This document shows, piece by piece, positions 1 to 7,000 of a stretch of 7,390 nt of DNA. Below the pieces are notes generated by a model. The model saw only the letters and a program-made list of their open reading frames with translations, was not told the DNA's origin and searched no databases. This DNA comes from a bacterium. Lineage in GTDB: Bacteria; Armatimonadota; Chthonomonadetes; Chthonomonadales; Chthonomonadaceae. The position numbers and the translations under genes are program-made. Location: the NCBI GenBank assembly GCA_021805405.1, contig JAJZFK010000052.1, positions 1 through 7,390 on the forward strand, in the 5' to 3' direction. The first letter of the stretch is position 1. Each line of letters opens with the position of its first letter.

Positions 1-667
1 CCATCTGATAACTACGCCTGTCTCCAAATTCTGGTGTACTACCAGCCGCCTCGCGAAAAGGGCCGTAAAATGCGCTCGCATATTTTGCACTATATGCCAT
101 TATCGGCAGGTTTTCAAATCCTTCGCTGTCCAGAGCATCCCTTATAAACCCAACGCGTCCGTCCATCATGTCCGATGGCGCGATTACACTTGCTCCGGCC
201 TCTGCATAACAGACGGATGCGCGCGCTAGAAGTTCCAGTGTGAGGTCATTTACCACCATGCCATTGCGTAGCACACCGCAGTGACCATGGCTGGTATATT
301 CGCACAGGCAGACATCGGGAATGATTAGCAGGTCATTTCCAGCTGCCAGGCGCAGTGCTCGTATGGCGCGCGCAACAATGCCACCTTCGGCGTAGGCCTG
401 GCTGCCAATATCGTCCTTTTCATTCGGTATGCCAAACAGCATAACCGCGCGAATACCAGCTGCCATGGCCCGGTTGGTTTCATTACACAGGTCGTCTATG
501 GTATGGCGCCTAATACCTGGCATTGCCGCTATGTCACTGCTTTCGCGCGCTTCTGTAACGAACATTGGGTAGACGAGATCGGTTGTGCTAACGTGATTTT
601 CGGCTACAAAATCGCGCATAAGCGGCGTAGATCTTAATCGTCGTAGTCTAACCTGAGGGAAACTCAT
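1..667 (-). CDS. hemB: Delta-aminolevulinic acid dehydratase (porphobilinogen synthase), N-terminal 222 residues, cut by window edge
   Basis: HemB condenses two 5-aminolevulinate molecules to porphobilinogen in the cytoplasm, the first common step of haem, sirohaem and corrinoid synthesis. I translated the minus strand from the ATG at 667; the frame stays open to base 1, so the C-terminal third lies outside. Family motifs are clear: an N-terminal RLRRLRSTPLMRDF-like segment, LVYPMFV, and VMLFGIP near residue 75. PDVCLCEYTSHGHCGVL supplies the three zinc-ligand cysteines (120, 122, 130), the same spacing as in E. coli HemB. APSDMMDGRV (about 163-171) and MAYSAKYAS with Lys195 follow; Lys195 is one of the two Schiff-base lysines, and the second falls beyond the edge. 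The cysteines mark the zinc-dependent class rather than the magnesium-only, aspartate-rich class. A Shine-Dalgarno lies 8 nt upstream of the ATG. The gene diverges from the serine acetyltransferase gene. The identification is secure. Confidence 0.97.
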   Translation of the reverse strand, partial: MSFPQVRLRRLRSTPLMRDFVAENHVSTTDLVYPMFVTEARESSDIAAMPGIRRHTIDDLCNETNRAMAAGIRAVMLFGIPNEKDDIGSQAYAEGGIVARAIRALRLAAGNDLLIIPDVCLCEYTSHGHCGVLRNGMVVNDLTLELLARASVCYAEAGASVIAPSDMMDGRVGFIRDALDSEGFENLPIMAYSAKYASAFYGPFREAAGSTPEFGDRRSYQM

Positions 668-675
668 ATTACGTA

Positions 676-681
676 CTCCTT
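676..681 (-). promoter_or_regulatory. Ribosome binding site of hemB
   Basis: On the minus strand this reads AAGGAG, a near-consensus Shine-Dalgarno, 8 nt before the ATG at 667. It fixes the hemB start, and the protein from this ATG begins as HemB proteins normally do. Confidence 0.8.
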
Positions 682-758
682 GGCGGGGTAGATGTATATT
701 TGTCGGCGACCGTCATAATGTGGTTGATGCATAGCTTAAGGTATACTAGGTTTTCTGT

Positions 759-769
759 GTAGAATCTAC
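759..769. repeat. Short inverted repeat, possible operator
   Basis: GTAGA and TCTAC flank a single A, a perfect 11-bp dyad in the divergent region, just upstream of the proposed leftward -10 box. It could be a regulator site for hemB. At this length chance is also a fair explanation, and no known regulator motif was recognised. Confidence 0.25.
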
Positions 770-858
770 CAGGTTGTGAGCATCGCCGCATGAAATGAAC
801 TTATGAACGTATTATAGCTACCTATTATCGCGTTTATTTGAAATTGGCATCTACACTG

Positions 859-864
859 AAAGGA
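859..864 (+). promoter_or_regulatory. Ribosome binding site of the serine acetyltransferase gene
   Basis: AAAGGA lies 10 nt before the TTG at 875 but only 3 nt before an out-of-frame ATG at 868. The longer spacing fits the TTG start, which also gives the conserved protein N-terminus. Confidence 0.6.
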
Positions 865-874
865 AACATGGCCT

Positions 875-1576
875 TTGTTTTCCCGTCTTCGTGAAGACAT
901 TAAAACAGTGATGGACAAGGATCCTGCTGCGGGATCGCTGCTTGAGGTCCTTACATACCCAGGTCTACATGCCATTACGGCCCATCGGATTGCCCACTGG
1001 CTTTGGTTAAAGCACTTCCGCCTTGCTGCGAGGGTCGTGTCACAGGTTGTTAGGTTTTTTACGCATATTGAGATTCACCCCGGGGCAGTAATTGGCCGGC
1101 GCTTTTTTATTGACCATGGAGATGGTGTTGTCATCGGTGAGACTGCTGAAATTGGCGATGACGTACTTCTATACCACCAGGTAACGCTAGGTGGTACTAC
1201 CCTGGTGAAAGCGAAACGCCACCCAACTATCGGCAACGGTGTTATGATAGGGATGGGCGCAGCAATTTTGGGCCCCATTACCATTGGCGATCATTGCCGA
1301 ATAGGCGCTAATGCCGTAGTTAACAAAGATATACCGGCCGATTGTACAGTAGTGGGTATTCCCGGTAGAATTGTCCGGAGAAACGGCGCTCCCATCGTAG
1401 ATAGCGCGGTCATGGACAACGTAACCAATGTAGTAGATCCGCAGGACGCCACCATAAGGAAGTTGCGCCAGAGGTTAGAGCTTCTAGAGCAGCATAGTGA
1501 GAAGTTAGAGGAGTTAATAAGGCGCATTGAAGCTCATGAGGGACGACCGCATTTTCATTACGCACCAGGCGATTAG
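875..1576 (+). CDS. cysE: Serine O-acetyltransferase, short CysE type (TTG start)
   Basis: The enzyme transfers acetyl from acetyl-CoA to L-serine to give O-acetylserine, the sulfide acceptor in cysteine synthesis; it is cytoplasmic. The 233-residue protein begins MFSRLREDIKTV with the DPAA and YPGLHA motifs of the short bacterial SAT family. The left-handed beta-helix hexapeptide repeats run from about residue 65 to 165. By alignment of motifs with E. coli CysE, His81 (FIDHG) matches His158 and His116 (KRHPTIG) matches His193; Glu66 (IEIHPGA) stands where E. coli has Asp143. The acetyl-CoA site motif YHQVTLGGT is at 100-108. A charged, coiled-coil-like tail (about 190-221) replaces the usual short C-terminus. 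The start is TTG: the frame has a TGA at 857-859 and no ATG or GTG between it and the conserved N-terminus. It is first in a rightward group, 18 nt before the next start. Family identification is secure; the in vivo start is probable. Confidence 0.94.
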   Translation: MFSRLREDIKTVMDKDPAAGSLLEVLTYPGLHAITAHRIAHWLWLKHFRLAARVVSQVVRFFTHIEIHPGAVIGRRFFIDHGDGVVIGETAEIGDDVLLYHQVTLGGTTLVKAKRHPTIGNGVMIGMGAAILGPITIGDHCRIGANAVVNKDIPADCTVVGIPGRIVRRNGAPIVDSAVMDNVTNVVDPQDATIRKLRQRLELLEQHSEKLEELIRRIEAHEGRPHFHYAPGD

Positions 1577-1594
1577 TTTTAAGTGGGAATAACG

Positions 1595-3160
1595 ATGACT
1601 GCCAGAGACAACGTCCGCTCATCCGATAATAATCGACTGTCACGCGGCAGGCAGTTTGCTGCGACTAACATTTTGCGTGGTGCTGGGGTAATCGCGGCGA
1701 TTGCTGGCGGTGTACTTATTCTGCGACCGAACGGCCTCATTGAACCTGGAGTTACAATGTTTGGTGCGGGGCTTGGTGGGCAGAACGCATCACAGGCAGC
1801 AGCGACGCTAAGCGGTCCTGGTGCGCGATTGCAGTCCGTACCTATCATTCTCGCTATGACAGATCCAGACGGCTCTACGCATACCTTTGCCACGGATGCC
1901 CGCCACATGGGTCTCGCTCTCAATATTTCCGGATCAGTGGCCAGTGCAACGGCAGCAGGTTCGCCTTCCCTTGCTTCAAGACTAGTGTCCCGGGTAACGG
2001 GTGTTCACACAGTCGATGTGCCCCCTGTGGGGTCGACGGTGAGTGAACGCGCCTTGCACGTACTTCGTGAGGCTGCCCTTCACCTCAACAGGCTACCAGT
2101 GGACGCCCGTATTCTCGCGATGCGAAATGGTGGCTTGGGATTAAGGCATGATAAGCCAGGGCGTGTGGTGGATATTCAAGCTTCTTACGCTGCATTGACA
2201 AGCGCGTGGAATTCTTACCTTGCGAGGGAGAGTGCTGTTCAGTCTGGATCGGCAGGGACACCATCGAATTCTTTGCCCACCCCTGGTGGCGAAGCCACTG
2301 TCAACACACCAGTAACCGGTAGCTCGGGTGCACACGGCGAAACTCTGCCACCCCTTAAAATAGACCTTGTTGCCAAACCAGCAGAGGCGGCAATAACCTA
2401 CAAGATGCTCAGTGCCATAAACGGGGAACTCTCGTCTTTTGTAACCTACTATATGGTAGGGGCACGCGGTGATAATGTTGCACTTGCGGCGAGCCGTATA
2501 AACGGCACGGTGCTTATGCCGGGGCAGGTGTTTTCTTACAACAAAACCGTTGGACCCCGCGTTGCTAGCGACGGATTTAAGCCGGCCCCCGTCATTATCG
2601 ATGGACAGTTGAAACCGGGTATGGGCGGGGGCGTCTGCCAGCCATCCAGTACTCTTTACAATGCAGTGCTCCTCGCAGGGCTCAAGGTGGTGGAGCGAGT
2701 GCACCATGGTTTCCCTGTCCACTACCTACCGCCCGGCCGGGATGCTACCGTGGCGTACGGCGCAATTGACTTTCAGTTTGAGAACAGCAGCAAGTGGCCG
2801 ATATACATTTCCGCCCATGGTAACGGGGGCGTATTGCAGTTCACGCTGTTCGGCCACAAAATACCGGGCCAGACGATCGAGATGGTTCATGCGTACACAC
2901 ACTACGGTGACGTACCCGTTGAGACCGTGCCAGATTATTCCCTGCGACCTGGGCAGCGCGAAACTGAGCGCGATGGACATCCCGATATTCGTGCACTGTG
3001 GTATCGCATCACGAAACTCGACGGTCGCGTTATCAGCCGCGAACCTCTCATGACGCACTACTATCCGTTTCCCACAGTGGTGGACGTTGGAGCTGTACGC
3101 CCCAAGGTTGTTAGTACACCTACAACAGGTGCACCTGCATCCCCTGGAATGCGTAGATAG
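1595..3160 (+). CDS. Membrane-anchored YoaR-like protein with VanW domain and G5-like tail
   Basis: This is a predicted envelope protein of 521 residues. Reading from the ATG: a charged N-terminus, then one membrane segment (about 26-43, LRGAGVIAAIAGGVLIL), then LIEPGVTMFGAGLGG, the usual opening of the YoaR peptidoglycan-binding-like (PG_binding_4) region. A second such segment is at about 165-205 (LPVDARI to VVDIQASYAAL). A Ser/Gly/Pro/Thr-rich linker (about 215-255) leads to a full VanW domain (about 283-420). Its hallmarks are the Asn-Leu-like R-Ile-Asn-Gly segment, MPGQVFSYN, GGGVCQPSSTLYNA (Cys348), VERVHHGFPVHY and PPGRDATVAYG. Residues 435-500 (VPDYSLRPGQ to YYPFPTVVDVG) resemble a G5 domain. 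The biochemical function of VanW domains is not established, so no activity is claimed; a role at the cell wall is inferred. An in-frame GTG at 1583 would add four residues. I prefer the ATG at 1595 because GTGGGA lies just before it. The stop codon overlaps rsmI. Confidence 0.88.
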   Translation: MTARDNVRSSDNNRLSRGRQFAATNILRGAGVIAAIAGGVLILRPNGLIEPGVTMFGAGLGGQNASQAAATLSGPGARLQSVPIILAMTDPDGSTHTFATDARHMGLALNISGSVASATAAGSPSLASRLVSRVTGVHTVDVPPVGSTVSERALHVLREAALHLNRLPVDARILAMRNGGLGLRHDKPGRVVDIQASYAALTSAWNSYLARESAVQSGSAGTPSNSLPTPGGEATVNTPVTGSSGAHGETLPPLKIDLVAKPAEAAITYKMLSAINGELSSFVTYYMVGARGDNVALAASRINGTVLMPGQVFSYNKTVGPRVASDGFKPAPVIIDGQLKPGMGGGVCQPSSTLYNAVLLAGLKVVERVHHGFPVHYLPPGRDATVAYGAIDFQFENSSKWPIYISAHGNGGVLQFTLFGHKIPGQTIEMVHAYTHYGDVPVETVPDYSLRPGQRETERDGHPDIRALWYRITKLDGRVISREPLMTHYYPFPTVVDVGAVRPKVVSTPTTGAPASPGMRR

Positions 3161-3861
3161 TGATCACACTAGTTTCAACGCCCATTGGTAACCTGGGAGA
3201 TATCACGCTAAGGGCGATCGAGGCGCTAAAATCTGCTGATGTAATCGCCTGCGAAGATACCCGTAAGACCGCTGTGCTGTTGCGCCACCTGGATATCAAA
3301 AAGCCGATGGTGGCATTTCACGAGCATAACGAACTCGCATCTGCGGCTGGTCTTATCAACCTTTGCGAGCAGGGTAAGCATGTTGCAGTAGTTAGCGATG
3401 CAGGAACTCCTGGAATCGCCGATCCTGGCTACACGGTCGTTCGTAAAGCCATGGAGTGCGGGATCGCAATTACCATGGCTCCCGGACCTTCCGCAGTGAT
3501 TATGGCGCTAGTACTCTCCGGGCTTCCGTCACACAGTTTTCTTTTCAGAGGGTTCACTCCTCGTAAAAGCGGGCAGCGGCAACGATTTTTTGGCGAGGAT
3601 GCAGAGCAGCCACATACTGTCATCTACTACGAGAGCCCCCATCGTTTAAAGGCGGCTGTACAGGATGCATTCTTAGCGTTTGGAGACCGTGATGCAGCAC
3701 TTGCTAACGACCTTACCAAGCACTTCGAACTTATGATACGCTGTCCACTTGGCGAGCTAGAGTCGCGCCTGCCTACTACACTTAAAGGTGAGTTTGTGCT
3801 TGTCATCGCGGGTAGGGCACCAGCAAAAGAGGATCGGCGCGAAAGATACTCGGTGGACTAG
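3160..3861 (+). CDS. rsmI: 16S rRNA (cytidine(1402)-2'-O)-methyltransferase RsmI (GTG start)
   Basis: RsmI methylates the 2'-O of C1402 in the decoding centre of 16S rRNA using S-adenosylmethionine. The 233-residue protein has the full tetrapyrrole-methylase fold signature: LVSTPIGNLGDITLRA at the N-terminus, CEDTRKTAVLLRHL (31-44), FHEHNE (53-58), VVSDAGTPGIADPGY (77-91, the SAM-binding glycine-rich region), APGPSAVIMALVLSGLP (107-123), FRGFTPRKSGQR, YYESPHRL (156-163) and KGEFVLVIAG near residue 215. The usual RELTK motif reads NDLTK here (183-187). The protein stops soon after the methylase domain, whereas E. coli RsmI (286 residues) has a further C-terminal domain, so this is a short form. 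It begins at a GTG whose first base is the last base of the VanW stop codon (TAGTG) and has only a weak TGGA upstream, so translation is probably coupled. Confidence 0.95.
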   Translation: MITLVSTPIGNLGDITLRAIEALKSADVIACEDTRKTAVLLRHLDIKKPMVAFHEHNELASAAGLINLCEQGKHVAVVSDAGTPGIADPGYTVVRKAMECGIAITMAPGPSAVIMALVLSGLPSHSFLFRGFTPRKSGQRQRFFGEDAEQPHTVIYYESPHRLKAAVQDAFLAFGDRDAALANDLTKHFELMIRCPLGELESRLPTTLKGEFVLVIAGRAPAKEDRRERYSVD

Positions 3862-3969
3862 CCGTTTCCACCAGCCTGTGTGTGCACCCTCATTTTAAGG
3901 AACCGCTACGTTCCAGTTTAGCCTTGTGCAGCTGTACGACAGGTTGGTTTTCAATTCACTTCCCTAAGC
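3862..3969. other. Convergent intergenic spacer, left part
   Basis: No gene is supported between the rsmI stop and the strong hairpin. A small 5-bp inverted repeat, GGAAC/GTTCC (3899-3914, 6-nt loop), is present but too short to call. Confidence 0.4.
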
Positions 3970-4002
3970 AATGATGGCCAGAGCTAAAGTCTGGCCATCA
4001 TT
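3970..4002. terminator. Perfect 13-bp-stem hairpin between convergent genes, likely bidirectional terminator
   Basis: AATGATGGCCAGA (3970-3982) is followed by a 7-nt loop (GCTAAAG) and its exact reverse complement TCTGGCCATCATT (3990-4002). The hairpin sits 108 nt after the rsmI stop and 17 nt beyond the end of the minus-strand protease gene, where a shared terminator is expected. Neither strand has a clear run of T after the stem, so it is not a textbook intrinsic terminator. It could instead stop decay of the 3' ends, or be one copy of a dispersed palindromic repeat. The structure is directly seen; the function is inferred from position. Confidence 0.65.
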
Positions 4003-4019
4003 ATGCACCTGCAGATTGA

Positions 4020-7000
4020 CTATTTCACTCCAGAACCAGGGCTAACGGCCGACGAGCCGCCATTAGGATTGGCGCTCGTGGGTAGCAGAACCGGTGGTGC
4101 CGATGCCGGATGCTCTTCAATCTGCTTCAGAGCCACCTTGACAGCTGCTTTTAACTGTACGTCGTCGTGGGCAGCCGCTTCAGCGGGAGTTCGTACGACT
4201 GTGATATCTGGTTGTACTCCCAGGTTCTCCAGTGTATGCCCGGTTAGATCCCAGTAACCAACGCTTGGAAGCCGGAAGTGGGTACCATCCAGCAACGTCG
4301 CATCACGAGTACCAATGACGTAACCCGGTGTAGCAACTCCCACAATTGTGCCCAATTTTAGCGCCCTGAAGCCCGCGGGAAATACCTCTGCGTCGCTGTA
4401 GGAATTCTGGTTGATCAGCAGCACAGTTGGTTTATGGAAAGCACGGGGTGGCGCAGTCTGTACAAGGCTATCACGTGTCCTATTATAGCCGTATATCCGT
4501 TGAGCTAGGGCCTGCAAAAGTTGTGGATGGGTGTTTCCACCAGGGTTACCTCGTATGTCGATTATTAAACCGTCCTTGCGGAGTGCGTCCGTATCGAGAT
4601 CGCGAACGAACAGCCGTAGTGACCCTTCATCCATTGCAGGAATGTAGATGTAAGCTAATTTGCCGTTCGACAGTTTCTCAACCTCAGCTTTACGCTTGGC
4701 TATGAGATCTTTTAGTTTAAGCGCACCTAGCGCTGCTTGTGAGGTAGCCGTAACAGTAATGGTCCGTGCACCTGCAGCCACAGGCTTGTTGTTTACTACT
4801 AGTGTAAGAGGTTTTCCTGCTTTGTCCTGCAGTAGCTCATAGTACTTTTCGGTCATCACGACAGACTTGCCGTCTATACTGAGAATGTAGTCGCCAGGAA
4901 ATACCCGGGACTTTGCTTTGTCGGCCGGACCATCCTTTACCACGGAGACCACCTTAAGACCTGGGCCATCGTAGCTTGTATCATAGTGTATCCCCAGTGT
5001 AGCGGTAACCGGGCCAGATGCCGAGTAGTTAGGTGCGATCTCGCTGTGCGACGAGTTCACTTCGCCTACCATCTCACTAAGCAGGTTCGCAAATTCAAAC
5101 GGTGTTCCCACGCCGTTTAGTTGCGGCTCATACTTGGTTCGCAGCTTGGGCCAGTCGACCCCGTGCATGTGACGATCGTAGAAGTTGGCACCAAATCGTC
5201 GGTAAAACTCATTGAATGCCTGGAGCTCGATCTGCCGGCGATTAAAGGTGTAAGAAGCGTTGAACGGTATTGCATTTGGTTGGGCGGGAGGACCGGGCGG
5301 TATGAGCAGCCACTGAGGCTGGCCGTTCGAACTGAGGTAGAAGAACCTACGGCCGTCCGATGAGAACTGGATTGTGCTATGGGGTGACTCCTGCACCGGC
5401 CCAAAAACGTGCATGAGAGCTGTGCCATTCACGCCAACGACCCAGAATTGCCCGCCTGCCAGAAAGACTATGCGGCTTCCATCCGGTGTGATGCTGAAGT
5501 CTTCAACGGGCGCAGGCGTGTTGATGAGCATTGATCGATTTGTGATATCCTCAAAGTTAACCGGTACCTGCTTAGGACTTGGTTTTATTCCTGGACCGCC
5601 GCCTTTTTCCAGTTGCAGTCTAAACAGCTGCGGCATGCCGTTCCGGTCGCTCACGTAAACAAGGAACCGGCCGTCGCCGGTAAACATAGGGTTATAGTTG
5701 TTGTTAGGATATCTGGTTATGTTTGACGGGTTTCCGCCAACCGCGGGTACCATCCAGATGTCTGTAACATCGAACCTATCCGACCTGGAGTATGCCAGCC
5801 ATCGGTTATCTGGTGACCAGTTAAGCGACAGGATGCCATTGTCAATATTGTTGCCGTTCCCTGGGGCCAAAAAACGCTCTGGCCCGCTGCCATTTCCGGG
5901 TACTTCATAGAGGCCTGGTTTGTCACCAGATTTTGCAAAGGCTATCATCGTGCCATCAGGTGACCATGTAGGGCCGCGTTCCTGTGCCATATCATCGGTA
6001 AGACGTGTCGTTTTGCCGGTTTTAGCGTCGATTGTGTAGAGGTCCGGCTGGTTACCAACGTCGCTTCTGTAAGCGATCAATTTGCCATCTGGAGACCAGG
6101 CAATATCGGCGTTGTGCGCAATGTTCTGCGTTAAACGGTGCGCATCACCACCTGCGGATGGCATTGTCCATATCTGGCCCTGAACTACCAGCGCGATGGT
6201 TTTTCCATCTGGTGATACTGCACTTTCTGTTGCACCGCTGTGCAGTACCACATGGGTTTCGAGATTGACGCGTGCATCGGTAGGAGCAAATATCTCCAGT
6301 TTAGTGGGCTTGGATCCGTTAGGCTGCACGGTATAAATTTTGCCGTTGTACAGGTAGCACATCAGCGAGCCGTCGCGAGCCAAATCTGGCCAGCGAACCG
6401 CATCGGTTTTGTAGTGGGTTACCTGAAATGGTGAGCCGCCGTGAAGGGGCAGTCGCCAGATGTTAGGAGTATTCTGGCCATCCATGATCGTTGCGCAGTA
6501 CACGTACCGTCCGTCCGGTGAACACATTGGCCAGAACTGTTGGTCTCGTGAGGGTTTCACTGCAGTTATCAGACCGGATGCCAGGTTTTCAACCATAAGC
6601 TGGCAGGCATCCGTACCTCGATACCAGGGCCGCCACCAGGGCTCACCACCTCGGCTGAAAACGATATCGTGGGTACCCGGTACATATTTTGCAAATCTCA
6701 ATGCGCGGGTATCGTTCGTTAGCTGGCGCACTCTCAAGTTATGCAGGTTTATCTGCATGATGGGAATTGAGGACTCTGCCTGGCCGGAAACACGTGCTGC
6801 CCTGCCAATAGCGTAAAACAGGATGTGAGTACCGTCTGCAGACCAATCTGATCCCCAGTCACTGCTGCTAGCCAGTGTCACCTGCCTAGGCTCGCCACCG
6901 CTTGTTGGCACAAGATAAACGTCAAAGTTTCCAGCGCGCAAACTGGTGCATGCAATCCATTTGCCGTTTGGCGACCAGTGGGGATAGAAATCCACATTCT

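Larger units (their letters stand above)
668..874. promoter_or_regulatory. Divergent hemB / serine acetyltransferase intergenic region
   Basis: This 207-bp AT-richer gap must hold the start signals for both flanking genes. Only weak promoter boxes can be picked by eye. Rightward: TTATGA (801-806), 16 nt, TATTAT (823-828), about 45 nt before the TTG start. Leftward: TATACC on the minus strand (740-745) with a poor TAGATT-like -35 box 17 nt away. Neither matches sigma-70 consensus well, and the -10/-35 preferences of this organism are unknown. No riboswitch, T-box or other structured leader was recognised, and no small gene is supported here. An 11-bp inverted repeat at 759-769 is listed separately. 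That the region carries divergent promoters is firm from gene layout; the individual boxes are guesses. Confidence 0.5.

Noticed and set aside
868..894. Eight-codon mini-ORF as a real peptide gene
   Set aside because: Too short to support as a gene; kept only as a possible influence on cysE initiation.
1583..1594. GTG at 1583 as the start of the VanW gene
   Set aside because: No Shine-Dalgarno precedes it, while the GTGGGA it belongs to is well placed to serve the ATG at 1595. The difference is only four residues.
2141..2722. 193-codon open frame on the minus strand inside the VanW gene
   Set aside because: It lies wholly within a clearly conserved coding frame on the other strand, has no recognisable domain, and has Cys/His/Arg-rich composition typical of a shadow frame.
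1595..3160. VanW domain read as glycopeptide resistance
   Set aside because: No vanA/B/H/X/R/S-type genes are nearby, and VanW domains are common in envelope proteins unrelated to resistance.
3899..3914. GGAAC/GTTCC small hairpin as the rsmI terminator
   Set aside because: The stem is only 5 bp with no T-run; the 13-bp hairpin downstream is a far better candidate.
4003..4257. 84-codon plus-strand open frame beginning right after the hairpin
   Set aside because: Almost all of it is antisense to the C-terminus of the protease; no ribosome binding site or recognisable protein features.
6460..6816. 118-codon plus-strand open frame, and several smaller ones, opposite the protease gene
   Set aside because: All are antisense to a well-supported propeller-coding region and show no protein-like motifs or convincing start signals.
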